This document shows, piece after piece, positions 50,924 to 63,446 of a DNA stretch of 64,000 bases. Every line of letters begins with the position of its first letter. Within the stretch, counting starts at the first letter, position 1. Origin of the DNA: Pithys albifrons albifrons (taxonomy: Eukaryota; Chordata; Aves; Passeriformes; Thamnophilidae). The notes beneath the pieces are model-generated. The model had not been told where the DNA came from. It searched no databases and saw only the letters and a program-made list of their open reading frames with translations. Location: the NCBI RefSeq assembly GCF_047495875.1, contig NC_092458.1, forward strand, positions 108,688,227 through 108,752,226, given 5' to 3'. The position numbers and the translations under genes were made by a program.

Positions 50924-51285
50924 ACAGAACCACAGAATGGGTCAGGTTGGAAGGGACCACAGTGGGTGATCTGGACCAAGTTCCCTGATCAAGCAGGGTC
51001 ATCCCAGAGCACATGGTACAGGATTGTGTCCAGATGGTTCCTGAGTATCTCCAATGAGGGAGACTCCACAACCACTCTGAGCAATCTGTTTCAGTATGTG
51101 GTCACCTGCACAGTTACAAAGTTCTTCCTTGTGTTGAGGTGGAACTTCCTGTGCATTAATTTCTGCCCCTTGTCTCTTGTCCCATTGCTGGGCACCACCT
51201 AGCAGAGCCGGGTCAATCCCTGACCCCTCCCTGCAGACACTGATAGACACTGATGAGGCCCCTCTCAGCTGCCTGTTTAAGTTAA
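50924..51285 (-). mobile_element. CR1 LINE 3' fragment
   Basis: The plus strand reads GAACCACAGAATGGGTCAGG, TTGGAAGGGACCACAGTGGG, then CAAGCAGGGTCATCCCAGAG, CAGGATTGTGTCCAGATGG, GAGACTCCACAACC and GGGCACCACC, in the order expected for the reverse complement of a CR1 3' end of the type with a TCATCCCAGAGCA block. It differs in subfamily from the copies at 41091 and 54041, which have the CCATGGCACTGAGTGCCA-type block. Same sense as ROBO1. Confidence 0.92.
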
Positions 51286-54040
51286 ACCAAGTTCAAAGCC
51301 ACACTGAATACAAAGCAATATGGTGTGATGTTGAAGACAATGTTACTTACTACTACACTTTCACTTTATTAAATTCCATACATTCCTTTCCTTTCTTAGT
51401 AAGTGCTGAGGTCATAAGCTTTTCAGTACCTTTGATGAAATTACTTTTGGATCATTTCTGCTTGTGATCAGGTCTCAGCAAAAGTGATGACTGAATAACA
51501 CAAAGCCATTTTTAAAAAAGCAGGAATATTCATGAAATGACTTCTTAACATCTGAATGTGAAATTAAAGATAAATTAAAAAATGCTCTTCTATTAACCAA
51601 AATAAGGGGGGTTTTTTCCCCCCCACAAAAAATCAGCTCCTTCATGATTCAGACTTGCAAGTTATCTGAGAAAAATATTTTTATTCACTATACCAAATTT
51701 AATATTTTCAAAACCCACAATTCTTATCCTCCTCAAAGTGCTACCAAAATTATTTTTATAGAACCCACCCAGGTTTGCAGAACTAAATGCAGTGCCTGAG
51801 AGATGTGACCCATACACTTTTTCATAAAAATGTCCAAAATAGAATGTTTGCTTAAACAAATAAGGGTGGAAAGATGGGAGACTGAACCTCAAAGACATAT
51901 ATTCCGTCTTCACTTTACTCCCATCATAATGTCCAATAGCTAATCTTAGTGCCATAAACAGTAAATTTAGCAGAATACACCCTTGTCTGTCAAACCCAGC
52001 AAGACGAAGAAATCCCATGAACTCCTATGGAACTAGCAGGGCAACCCATTCTCCAGAACAGGAAAACAAGAATTTCGCAATATTATGGCATCATCATGAG
52101 GAAGACCAGTGCAGGAATCCTAAAAGCCACTTATAGTTTGATTCTGCATCTGTGATCCTTGAAAAAAGTCATCAGACACAACAGCTATTTTCGAGTAATT
52201 TACTGCAAATCACATTCACAGGGTTCGAGCATACTTGTGCAATAGAGTTGAGCAAAGTACTACTAAATTCTTGTTGTACTTGGATTTTGTTTGCAAAAAA
52301 GTAGAGTCTTGGAAAATTTGTCAGGAGATGAACTTGGATTTCTCATTACCATTAAATTATATGGGTCAGGTGGCTCACTTCAATCAGCAAAGTCCCTACA
52401 GTACTGACTGCCTAACTTAAAGACTGTCTAATATTAACCCAAGTTAAACATTAGGAGACTAAGGACCTCACCATCAGCCAAACACAAGAAACTTATTCAT
52501 TATGAAACAATTAAACCTTAAGTCATTACCTGAGAAAAGTTACTTCCCCTTCCCATAATCTCTTGCACTCAACATAGCATCATCATCCACTGCCCTCACC
52601 CAGCTGGCCCAACTTGGATCTTTACCTAGCTTGCTGCCTTTTTCTTCCCCTTTTTTTGCCCCCTGCCCCTTTTTTAAATAAAACTCCTTAGATTAACTCA
52701 TGACAGAACTACTCTCTTGTCTTGACTACGTCCTCATTTACAAACAGGAAAGTTTGTTTTGACTTACTAGAACTTCCAGCAAGCACAAACAATCACTATT
52801 ACTCTGAAAACTGATCCAATATTATTTTCATTTTATAGATATTAGTGTTCAGCTCAGGGAGCAACAAGCTAAGGCACCACTATGCTTCAGAATATCTTTT
52901 CAGAAGTATACATTTTAATAAAAATGTATATAAATATCCCCCTAAATCATCACCATTAACAATGTCATTTGCTTCAAGTCTCATGCTGCTTCTGCCAACC
53001 ACAAATGGCAGGACTAAGCAGCATTGGTTACTTCTGGAGCATTTAATGTCAAACTATGTGTGCTTTCCTCCACTCACACATCCTTATACTATTCAACTGG
53101 AATAATATTTAAGGAGACCTGGATATTCTAAGTACTAAGTACAATTTAACTCCCCTTTGTAGAAATAGGGTTTTCTGCCACTAAGCAGAAATATTTCAGA
53201 AAACACACTATTAAATTCGTTTAATGCATCATCAGTTTGGTTGTAAAAACATTATCTATATACATCAAATAGCTTCCAAAAGAACAAAACAGTTTGAAAG
53301 AATTATCTACAAAATGAGCAATTCATGTTTTATTTCTGTCCAGATTGCCCTACAGCTCCTGTACTGTGATAAAACTTGCCAACAAATTGTACAATACTGG
53401 AGAATCAACAGAGAAATTTACTGGATGTGCAAAAGGAAAGAGAAATTGAGGGAAATTCCAGTATGAATCACCACTGAGGATCCTTGGGAGGGGAATGAAA
53501 GCAGAAGAGAAAAGACGAACACAGAAATAATTCCTCCTATAAAGAATGCTTTTCTATTGAAAACTAAACCAGACTTGGAAAGAGCAGCTGTGGATTCCTT
53601 AGACAGATGGTGTCAATAGATCTATTAGTCACTTTGGCAGCAGCAATACAGTGATGGGGTTTACAAAATGCCACTTAAAAACTCAATATAAACAAAAGAG
53701 AAGTACATTAAGAAGTTTATTCTACTTTCCAATACGAGGCACTTTTTCGCACATATCAAATAAAAGTAGCTACTGCTGATGGCAGAACTTGCAGTTTGTG
53801 CTGCAGTTCTACAGACTGCAGTAGACATGGACTTACCAAACCCCACAGGGGACAGCTGGCCTTGCCAGGTGAGAAGCTCAGACCTGATGACTTCCCTGTC
53901 AAAAGCCCTTCTACACTTTTGCTTTTGTATAGGAACTGACAACATGCAATGCTGTTTCCGCAGATATTTAAAATTGGAAGTCACAGTTGTCAATGCTCCT
54001 TCTTCTGCTACTGCAGGATGTCTTACTGCCTACTAACACA
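51286..54040. other. Intronic DNA, no gene recognised
   Basis: A pyrimidine-rich stretch with long T-runs (52637-52676) followed by AATAAA is present but no transcript end is supported. The 118-codon minus-strand frame at 51662-52018 lacks any recognisable domain. Confidence 0.6.
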
Positions 54041-54650
54041 ATCAAAGAATCATTTAGGTTGAAAAAGATCTTTAAGACCATGAATTTCAATTAGCACTGC
54101 CAAGTCTATGACTTGACCATGTCCCCAAATGCCACATCTGCGTGTCTTTTGAATACCTCCAGGGATGATGACTCTACCATCTCCCTGGGCAGCCTGTTCC
54201 GATGCCTGACCACCCTTTCTGCAAAGAATCTTCCCAATGGCCAGTCCAAACCACCCTTGCCCCCAACTGAGGCAGTTTCTTCTTGTCTTGTCCCTTGTAA
54301 TCTAAGAGAAGAGACCAACCCCCACCCGGCTACACTCCGCTTTCAGGGAGAAGATCCCCTCTGATCCTCCCTTTCTCCAGGGTAAACACCCCCAGCTCCC
54401 TCACTGCTCCTCATCAGACTTGTGCTCCAGTCCCTTCCTCAGCTCCAGTGCCCTTCCGTGGACACGCTCCAGCACCTCAATGTACTTCTTGCAGTGAGAA
54501 GCCCAAAACTGAACACAGGATTGGAGGTGTGGCTACATCAGTGCCCAGTACAGGGGGACAATCACTGCCCTGATCCTGCTGCCCACACTACTGCTGATAA
54601 AGCCAGGATGCCATTGGCCTCCTGGGCTACACTGCTGGCTTATGTTCATA
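54041..54650 (-). mobile_element. CR1 LINE 3' fragment (longest CR1 tail in the window)
   Basis: The plus strand starts ATCAAAGAATCATTTAGGTT, then follows the reverse-complement CR1 order: GACCATG, CCAGGGATGATGACTCTACC, GGCAGCCTGTTCCGATGCC, CTTCTTGTCTTGTCCCTTGT, CAGCACCTCAATGTACTTC, GCCCAAAACTGAACACAGGA, GCCCAGTACAGGGGGACAAT and a final CACTGCTGGCTTATGTTCA. It is colinear with the copy at 41091 and extends further 5', so they belong to the same or a close subfamily. Same sense as ROBO1. Confidence 0.93.
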
Positions 54651-56248
54651 CTTTACTGCATTTCAGGTAACAGACTCTTCATTCTGAAATGCTTTAATTT
54701 CAAAGCTATCTGGTTTAATTCTCTGGAATGTTTGATGTCAACAGAAATAATGAGACATCCTGAAAAAACACTGCATTTAGAATCCTTCACAAACCCCTGA
54801 AATCAACTTGGTTAGTTTCTACTGAGAGGGAGTCTTGCAGTTGGAAAGAAACACCATGAAAGATAAAATGAAAAGCAAAATAACATATTTTGGAATTAAA
54901 ATGTTACTATTGCCGCACAATGTATTTTCATAAAAACTGATAGGTTAGAATAGCTAGAATTTGACAGAAGATCTACAAGCAGTAGGAAACCAAATCAATT
55001 TTGTATTTATTCAGAATCACACCATAGCTCTTAAATGGCATCCGCCTGAATTCAACAAGTATATGTTACTATACTCTATTCTAAATTGTATATACTTTAA
55101 AAATATATATTCCTATGACTACCCTCTTCCTCACTGCTGGTTCACTGATTAAAATAAGCTGTAGCAATAATGTTAAACAGTCCTTTGGCGGCACGGAGCT
55201 CAAAAATGCACTTTTAATTCTCGGAAATATTTAGAACATTCAGAAAGTCTGAGTCCATCCCAGTGTCATACGCTATCTCCCCAGTAAGAAATTGAAATGA
55301 AAGAAGAAGTTGAATCCTGTTCTTTGAAGTGAAGGCAGATGTTTAACACAGAACACTCATCTTCAGACAGGACAGACATTGTGATAATCTTAATTGTTAG
55401 TCATGTAAAAAGGAATGCATAAGCCAAACAGAGACAAGGTTGGTCTTATCACAGGTAACGCATATGGTCGGAAAACTCCTTGGAAAATGGTCAAGAACTA
55501 AGAGCAGAAGAATTATAATTTAATTACCCACAACAAAGCATTCCACCTGCCTAGCACAAAATCTGAGTCACAGAGTTACTGCTTTAATTACAAAAGATTC
55601 ATTGGTTATAACTATGCCTGCACTAGCATGGCAAATGTGTCTTCAAGGGCATTTTCCCTCTCTTTGTTACCGTGTTAGAAGGGAAAGCTTTTCTGAAAGA
55701 ATCCAAAGGAAGCACTTCAAGACAAGCAATAGCTCCTGGAGGTGAGTACAGAGTCACGCTCGGCTAAAGGAAGGCAGCACGACCTTAGCCTGCTAGTAGA
55801 TCTAAATCCAACCAAACAATACATAAATATGGAGAAATCACAGAATGTAAAATAATAATGACACAAAGCTGCAAAAAATCCTTTCTACTACTATCTACCA
55901 TAAGCAAATAATTCTACCTTTGGTCTTCCCTTAAAGATGATCCTAAACTCCCAGTTGCAAGCCCATGTCACCCCCCATTTTAGTATATTCTTACAGGATC
56001 TATCGGATATGCTGGAACCAATGTGCAACCATCACCACCTTTACATTGTTTGCCATTAGAATTAATTATAATAGGTATACACAGCCATGTACAAAGATTT
56101 TTTTGCACTTACATAGGATCTTAATGCAAAAAAGGTGGAAACCTCTTGCTGCACTCTATTTAAGACTAGCACTTAAAAACAACTTGTAAAATATTACACT
56201 GTTACTTTCATCAATCATATTATAAAATTAAATTCCAGACTTTATCTC

Positions 56249-56266
56249 TGTGTGTGTGTGTGTGTG
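56249..56266. repeat. (TG)9 microsatellite
   Basis: Nine TG units followed by a short T-run. Confidence 0.9.
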
Positions 56267-59063
56267 TTTTGAAGTCAGCTATCTTTACTTGAAAAATAAT
56301 TTGCTTTCTACTGAACCACAACCTGAGAGAGACACGCACAGAAACAAAAAGGCAGCTCCTGGCATTTCCTGCTGTTTATACAACAGGAAAAAGCAATGCT
56401 GTTCTGTAACCAGTATGTTATGCTAAATTTTAATTAATTCAATTTTACTCTGCTGGACATGCATTTCCTTTAGGGAAAGAGAAGGAATAGGAGCAGTGTG
56501 GCCTTGTGTTCACTCACAGCAGAATAAGCAAGGTAGAGCAGTAAGAGAATACTGAAGAGTGGCATTTCCTAAGGAAACTGTCGCATTACTACAGCAATGG
56601 TCCCACTGGTGTCTCTAACAGGTATAGAAGGAATCAAACAGAAATGCTTAGAAATATGGATGATGTGAGGGGTAATGAACTGCTAGTCAATATGTAATTT
56701 TAAAACGGCATTTTCCATTTTAATGGAACAGAAAATGTATTTTACAAACAACATTCTCCTATCTGAAGCTCCTCAAATTTTAAAAAGCTGTTTGAATGCA
56801 CACATGAGAGTTATACCTTTTTTTTTCTCTAATTATATGTAAGCTTTCTTATTTTAATGGCACTTTAAGAAACTTCATTTTTTCTTTAAGGCTGAATATT
56901 GTCTCAGAGAAAACATTCCCCTCTTCTCCAGCATGCCTAAACTTGTATTTGTAATGAAGGAGAGAGGCAATAGTAGAGGATTAGAGGCCTGTCTAAAAGG
57001 AGTTGCTGAAAATTGTCAAAACTATTGTCTATTTATGAGAAGGATGAATATGTCAGGGGAAAAAAAGACACTATAGATTTATATTAAATATGTTACGCAG
57101 GGATGAATATAATTCAAACCAAATAACTAGATATCATGAATATCAAATAAGGCAGTCTGTGATCTGTAAGAACAAGTACATCCTTTCACCTGTCTTAGAG
57201 AAGGAATCTGAAGCAAGATAAAGATTGTGGAAGGAGAAAAGAGACACTTTTACCTTAGGACAGCGAATGCAAGTTTGGGACTTAAAGATGCAATAATTAA
57301 CCTAGCCCCAAAGATAGAACACAAGTGCACCCAAGAAGAAAGAAACATAGATTATCTTTAAGAAATATTCCTTATTATACAGTCAATTCTGATACTTGAA
57401 TTTATTACGAGCAATATATTTTTATGCTCAGGATAAACCCTACTGGATTATTTTAGTGTACTTCCTTTACACAAAAGCCTTTGGAGAAAAGACAACATGA
57501 GTGAAGAAAGCTGTACAAGACACAGTCATGAGTATCTGTATTCAACCATTTAAAAAAAATCAACATTACACAGACAAAGCTAAAATTTATTAAGGATGTA
57601 TCTGTTCAAAAATACTATAAAGCTTCAGTTATCTACCCTGAATTATGCTGGACCTGAAAACATGACTAATCCAGTATAATATGAGTTACTCGGTCCCCAA
57701 ATCAGTTTTCTCTAAATTCTGACATGCACTGAAATATGAAATCACTGTATGGAGCCTCTAACTTCATTGTTCTTAACAAGTACTTAATGACTTTTGCATG
57801 ATTTTATTTATCAAACGTACAAACTTAACTTTGAAGTCTACTTCTATGGCAAATAGCTTTCATTTCATAGATAGCACGGAAGGAGAGAAAGAGCTTATCT
57901 TCAGAAACTAACAATCTCTGCTTACAAGGTTTACTCCTTAAGAAATTTCAAAGCAAAAAGATGAAAAAATGTAATCAAAATAGTTAAGATTTTATCACTG
58001 TGGTGAGGATATCTTAATACAGTGAGAGGAAACATACTACTAAATGTAACCTAGAGAATTTCTTTCTGCTGCTCCTAAAATCGAAAAATGTTTTATTTTA
58101 AATTATTTTGAGAAAACATGTAATCTTGTAGATTTCAATCACAAATACTATACCAAAAGTTATACAATTAATACTAACACATTCCAAGCAGGTGTGACAC
58201 TTCCCACAAAATTTTGAAATAATAAAGTAGTAAGAAATACTGACACATAAAAACAATCATTTTTATTGTTAGTAGTAGTTCTGCCTGTTGTCAAACCTAA
58301 TGTTATGTCAGCCCTCCCATCATGGACAAACAAATCCAACTCATATTCCCAACTATATCTTGGAGTATCCAAACCTTATGACAGGAAGAACACTTGTAAC
58401 ATTTTAACAATCAGATGCCATGTTTCCTGTAATACCCATCAGCAGGGAAGATTAAGTGACGTGAATATCCAACACTTCTCAACAATCCCTAATAAAGGAT
58501 AAATGTTGTAAGGATAAAGAATTCTATTGGAGTTTTTTAATTTTGTTTTTTTTAAACACTAATGTGTTGAACATTCAAATGCAGACACAGAAAAGGAAAG
58601 GGAACTAGTGCTTCATTGTTAAAGGATATATAAAATATTTATCCCTAATACAACATTCCTTCAACTGTGAGACTAAAACCACTTCCTTATGATGGCAAGA
58701 TAATATTGGCTACACTCTGATTTTCCATTGATGTTGTTGAATTCACTCTTGTTCCAAGGCTACACCCAAAATTATTTGAAATGTATGTGTGCAGCTATTT
58801 TATTAAATCTTGCTCTTCAAACTCTCTATCAAGTTTCTTCATGCTAGCAATATTTCCTTAAAACCCAAATATAGCTAAAGTAGCAGCTACTTTTTATTGA
58901 ATGCACAAAATTAAAATTGGCGAATGGATCAGAGAGGCCTAATAAAGAGAAGAATTAATTAGCTCAACTGCTGAATGCTTCCCAGATTGCTTCTGATGGC
59001 TGAGTGCTATGATCTTCTTCCATGGCTTTCATGGCACCCTAATTGGTGATTTCTTAATCCCAT

Positions 59064-59154
59064 TAAAACAAAAAAACAAGAAAACTCCCAAAACAACAAC
59101 AATCACCAAACCACAACACAATGCAACCACAAAAAAACAACCCAAACCCAACCT
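59064..59154. repeat. A/C-rich low-complexity tract
   Basis: About 90 bases of mostly A and C in CAAAA/CAACAAC-like units, similar in kind to the tract at 7988. No element body identified next to it. Confidence 0.75.
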
Positions 59155-59667
59155 GAACCTTAGGTTAAACAGGTGGCCATTTACACTGGATCAAACCAAA
59201 AGAGCCCACAATAGCATCTTTATTCTGTCAATGCAAAACAAAAGCGAAGGAAAATCCTGTTTGATTAATAATTCCAGGTTCCAGGTAAATAAAACAAAAT
59301 CCTTACAGTTCTGCTGATATCCCACACAACACAATAGCAAGAAGTGGCAAATACATGATGGGAATGGGTGCCTAAACATAGTTTCCAAAAGGATCTATTT
59401 AAAGATTTTGATCCCCTAAGTCAGGTTCCAATTCAGACAAAAAACTCCAATTCACTTTTAGCCTTTCTCACAAAAAAATCTGCTGATTTATGAGCAGAGT
59501 GTTTTTAAGTTTCAAGTTTCTAACTTTATATGCTTATGAGCCACATATATTAATCTCTGAAACAGAACCATATCTATGAAAACTGAAAAAACTACATGCA
59601 GTCTTTCAGGTGGGAGTGCACACTAGCACACCTTTTGATGCTTTTTACAATCAAACTGTGGAAACAT

Positions 59668-59795
59668 TCATAGAATGGCTTGGGTTGGAAGGGACCTTCA
59701 AGATCTTCTACTTCCAACCCTGTTGCTGTGAGTATGACACCTTCCACTAGTACCAGGTTGCTCAGAGCCCCGTCCAACCTGGCCTTGAACATTGT
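59668..59795 (-). mobile_element. Short CR1 LINE 3' tail
   Basis: TTCATAGAATGGCTTGGGTT, GGAAGGGACCTTCAAGATC, CCAACCCTGTTGC, CACCTTCCACTAGTACCAGG and GCTCAGAGCCCCGTCCAACC, then CTTGAACA: the reverse complement of the last about 130 bases of CR1. It is well preserved and so probably among the younger copies here. Same sense as ROBO1. Confidence 0.93.
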
Positions 59796-62700
59796 CCCTT
59801 TTAGTTTAATTCACCCCAGAAAAAAAACAACAAACAGATCTATACTGTTCTGACTTGGTCTGTAATGACATAGAAAGCAAAGTTTAGGAGGAAAAGAGTT
59901 TGGTCTAACACCTGCCCTAAAACTGGGTATTAGTCCTCAAGATTGCCAAATCATTTCACTGGGTACAAATATTAGCAAAATTTCAATATCAACACTGACA
60001 ATATTTAACTCAACTTCTTAAATAGAAATGGCTTTTGATTCTATTTTATCCCCTTGGGTATTACTTCATATTTAAAAAAAAATTGACTTGGTATGTAACT
60101 AAAGACTAAAATAATAATTTCCTACACTACAATATACAAAAAGACGTAATTTTACCTAGCAGTTGCCAGGGAACTATGCACATTCCAAAACATACCAGAT
60201 ACACTATATAATATCTGACTTTCAAAAAAAAATACATATGTATTTTAGAGACATACCTTAACATGTTCAAAGAAAAGTTAACTCAAGCTGTAATTAAAAT
60301 AATTAGGGCAGGGCAAGCAAGACGTCTGGAATAGACTGCTTAAAAAAGTAAGAGAAAAAAACTAAGCCAAGCATTAAATGACAGAGCAATCATATAACCA
60401 ACCAAGTCAAACCAAAAAATTCTCTGTTACTACCTCCCACAACACTAGCCATGCTAAGGAACCTCAAATCAGGAAGGAAGAAACTGCTGAGGAAGTCCTG
60501 CATACAAAGCTTGTTTCTGATTAATTAGCAGAGATCACATCTCACTTAGGACCTCTGACTCTAATCCTCCATCACCTGTACTATGACACTTGCTGCTTCA
60601 CAACCTGCTGACAATTAAGGGCCTTCAAATCCCCGCTAAACAGAACCTAGAAAATGACTTCCTAACCAGCAGGCACACAGCTCAGGGCAGACCTTTGCCC
60701 CACCACTGCTGCTGTCCAGTGGATGTACAGAAGGCAAGATAGCAAACTAAGCAGGTACCTGTGCTGGGCTATGTGTGCTCATTACTGATAAATGTGATAG
60801 AGACCTGACAGCTGTTTGCAACTCTTGAGAATTTAAGACGATGTTTAGGTTACCCTAAACACAAAAAGACATAAAATCCAAGATTTTCTTAGATATACAA
60901 AGCACATTACAGAGCTAGTAAAAAAGAAATACTGAGGAACATTTGTTTGTATTTGGCTATGTCATTCTTTATATCCCCAGAATTCATATAGCTGGAAGAT
61001 TAAATGCTTGATGATTCAAAGACTCTCTTACAAGTCCCAGCTATAAATGGCAACCAGTCTTACACTGTCAACCAGGATGCAACCTAAGATTACTGATCTC
61101 TCATAAAAAAAAAGAAAAACAAAAGCAAAACCAATGTGATTGTAGTTGATATCATCTGGAATTATTCAGAAAACATTCTAGGCTAAACAATTCATTTGAA
61201 GTGCCTGTGGATGGGAGAAAGTAGCAAATCTCCTTGTGCTCTTGATACAAGAGGTGGCATTTTGCATACAGAAATTCTTTGCCCTATTGCAAATCTTCCA
61301 TGAGTATGTATTTATGAATGTTTAAAAAGTAAAATGCTGCCTTATTCCTGGAGCTATTGAATCACAAAAATAGGAATTACACGTTCAAGAGTAAACATTT
61401 TCCATAGTTGCACCTAGTGTAAATACAGAGCAATTGGTATACAAAGCACTTCATGTAAGAAACTTCAATATTCTGCTTACAGGAGGAACCAAAGTACTGG
61501 ACAGTAAAGAGCTGCAATTCAAACTAACCAAAATATAATTTCCCAGTCATGCAAACACCTGGGACAACATTAAACCTAGGTAACCAAATCATCTCATCAG
61601 TTGGAAGAGCTTAGAGTCCCTGGGGAGAGATGAATTGTTAAGGACAACAATAACTAAACTGAGTCAGCTGGCATCTACTTTCCTTATTTAATGCACACTC
61701 TTCCAATACATATGTATTAAGTATGCTATGGAATTAAGTTTTCTTCCTCTTATTTGCACATTTTTAAGTAGTGCACAGTCTAGTGCTAAAAGCATCTGAA
61801 CACTCTCAGACTTACAGACAACATTTCTCAATAACATTAGTTTAGGAAACTCCAGTGGCATAATTGCTCTGACACGGTTTGAGCCACCAAATTTGTCATC
61901 TAGCTTGCTAAAATGGACACAATTTTCATTTGATCTTTTTGGACAACAGAAAATTTTAAGTGTTACCCATCTTGCAATTCCCTGTAATGTATTTGCCCTT
62001 CCAGGGACCAGGCTGACCCAAGTCTGTCTCTGATGAAGTAGTTTTGAATGGACAGAGCAGCATCCTCACGAGGCTCACAGAAGGTGTTTGGAGTCTACAT
62101 CCAGTTCTTTCTGGAAGGTCAGATAAATACCAACTACAACACAGCAAAGTAAGCTTTTGGAGCAAAACACAGTATTTATTTCATTTTCACGAGACATATC
62201 CAAACCCTTGAGATACATGATTCCTCTGTTCTGTGAACAGGGAAGGGCAAACATTTGCAGTCTCCTCTAAAAGCAATCTTCAGCCTACTCTAGAAGCTGC
62301 TAATTACGTCACTCATGCTGAATTCTGACTGACAGTTTTATACCCACTCATTTTGTTAGCAATGAGAGGATCTGGAGTGAGAAGCTGAAATAACTATTAT
62401 CCCTTTATTTCCATAACAGCAACAGTTTACAAACTTTCTGCTTAAGAGCAAAATTATGCTTGCAATAAACACCGTGGGGATGTAGGAATGTTAACTTCTA
62501 CCTCAGAAGACAGGGAGAAGAAAACAAATAGAAAACACCCAACTGGTTTTGTATTTCTCTTGTGGGATAAGGACTCGCCTCTGAGTTTGCCAGTTGCTCA
62601 CCTACTTGGGCAGATCCTCAAGTGAAGTAAATTAACAGCGGCTCATTGACTTCACTAGAACTACACTCATTTACAACACTTAAAAGCTGACCTACATTAA

Positions 62701-63329
62701 AGCAGCATTTCACACCAACGAAGAGCTGCCTAGAGACACTCAGAGACAGGAACTGCAGAGCGTTTCTCCCGCGAACTAAATCATTATGTTGAACACTCAT
62801 CTTCCTCTTCTCCAGGAGCCTGCAGCCCTCCTGGACTGCAGTGACAAAGTGACAGCTCATACACCAGCCATGTCGAAGGGGCAGCCCCAGCCAGCTCACA
62901 GCTGGTGGGTGGCTAGACAAAGCCTCCGAAAGCCTGAACAGCTGCCCTTGAAACTTCTGGGAGTGGTGCTTGGGTTTGCCAGACTAAGTTACAGAACTCC
63001 CTTTGCAATGCTTAGGAGCTTTGCCAGCCATCCTTCTTTTACCACTCACAGGCATGTTCTGTCTGGAGCTGGTGGCTGGTTCTGACTGGTGATGGACTGC
63101 AAGTAAAGGAGGTGCAACACAAACAGTCAGAGACGAGGCAGGGAGAAAAAAAAATAGAATTCCTGTCACTCAAAAGGGAGAACTGCTAAGATATATCCAC
63201 ACCCTTGAATTTCTCTCTACCATTCATACATGTAAATCTGAATACATAATCCAAACCACTAATGAAGAAAAAAACTAAGCCACACAACCCCTAGAACTAA
63301 AAGATTTGACATACTCAGGAGATACACAG
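59796..63329. other. Intronic DNA, with an old inverted-repeat element near its right end
   Basis: No gene recognised. The inverted repeat at 62608-62680 is listed separately. Confidence 0.6.
62608..62680. repeat. Degraded palindromic (hairpin) repeat, probably ancient amniote element
   Basis: GGGCAGATCCTCA (62608-62620) is followed by arms AGTGAAGTAAAT (62621-62632) and ATTTACAACACT (62669-62680), which are complementary at 10 of 12 positions, around a CTCATTGACTTCACTAGAAC centre. This layout resembles a widespread palindromic repeat of reptiles and birds with a GTGTAAATC...CATTGACTTCAATGG core. The name of the family was not determined. Divergence suggests an old insertion. Confidence 0.5.
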
Positions 63330-63446
63330 CAACATTCAAGCTGACTGGACGGGGCTCTGAGCAAACTGATCTAGTTGAGTACGTCCCTACGAGAACCTTT
63401 GAAAGGTCCCTTCCAACTCAAACTATCCTATCACTCTATGATTCCA
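63330..63446 (+). mobile_element. Short CR1 LINE 3' tail
   Basis: AACATTCAAGCTGACTGGAC, GGGGCTCTGAGCAAACTGAT, CTAGTTGAGTACGTCCCTAC, GGTCCCTTCCAACTCAAAC and a final CACTCTATGATTCCA are the CR1 3' end read in sense on the plus strand, antisense to ROBO1. About 115 bp remain; strongly 5'-truncated. Confidence 0.93.

Larger units (their letters stand above)
54651..59667. other. Intronic DNA, no gene recognised
   Basis: Contains a (TG)9 microsatellite at 56249-56266 and an A/C-rich tract at 59064-59154. No exon or clear retroelement seen. Confidence 0.65.

Noticed and set aside
51662..52018. 118-codon minus-strand reading frame
   Set aside because: No domain-like pattern and no exon-like splice signals in the ROBO1 direction.
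52637..52690. T-rich tract followed by AATAAA as a transcript 3' end
   Set aside because: No coding region or retroposed gene body lies upstream on either strand, so the hexamer is probably chance.
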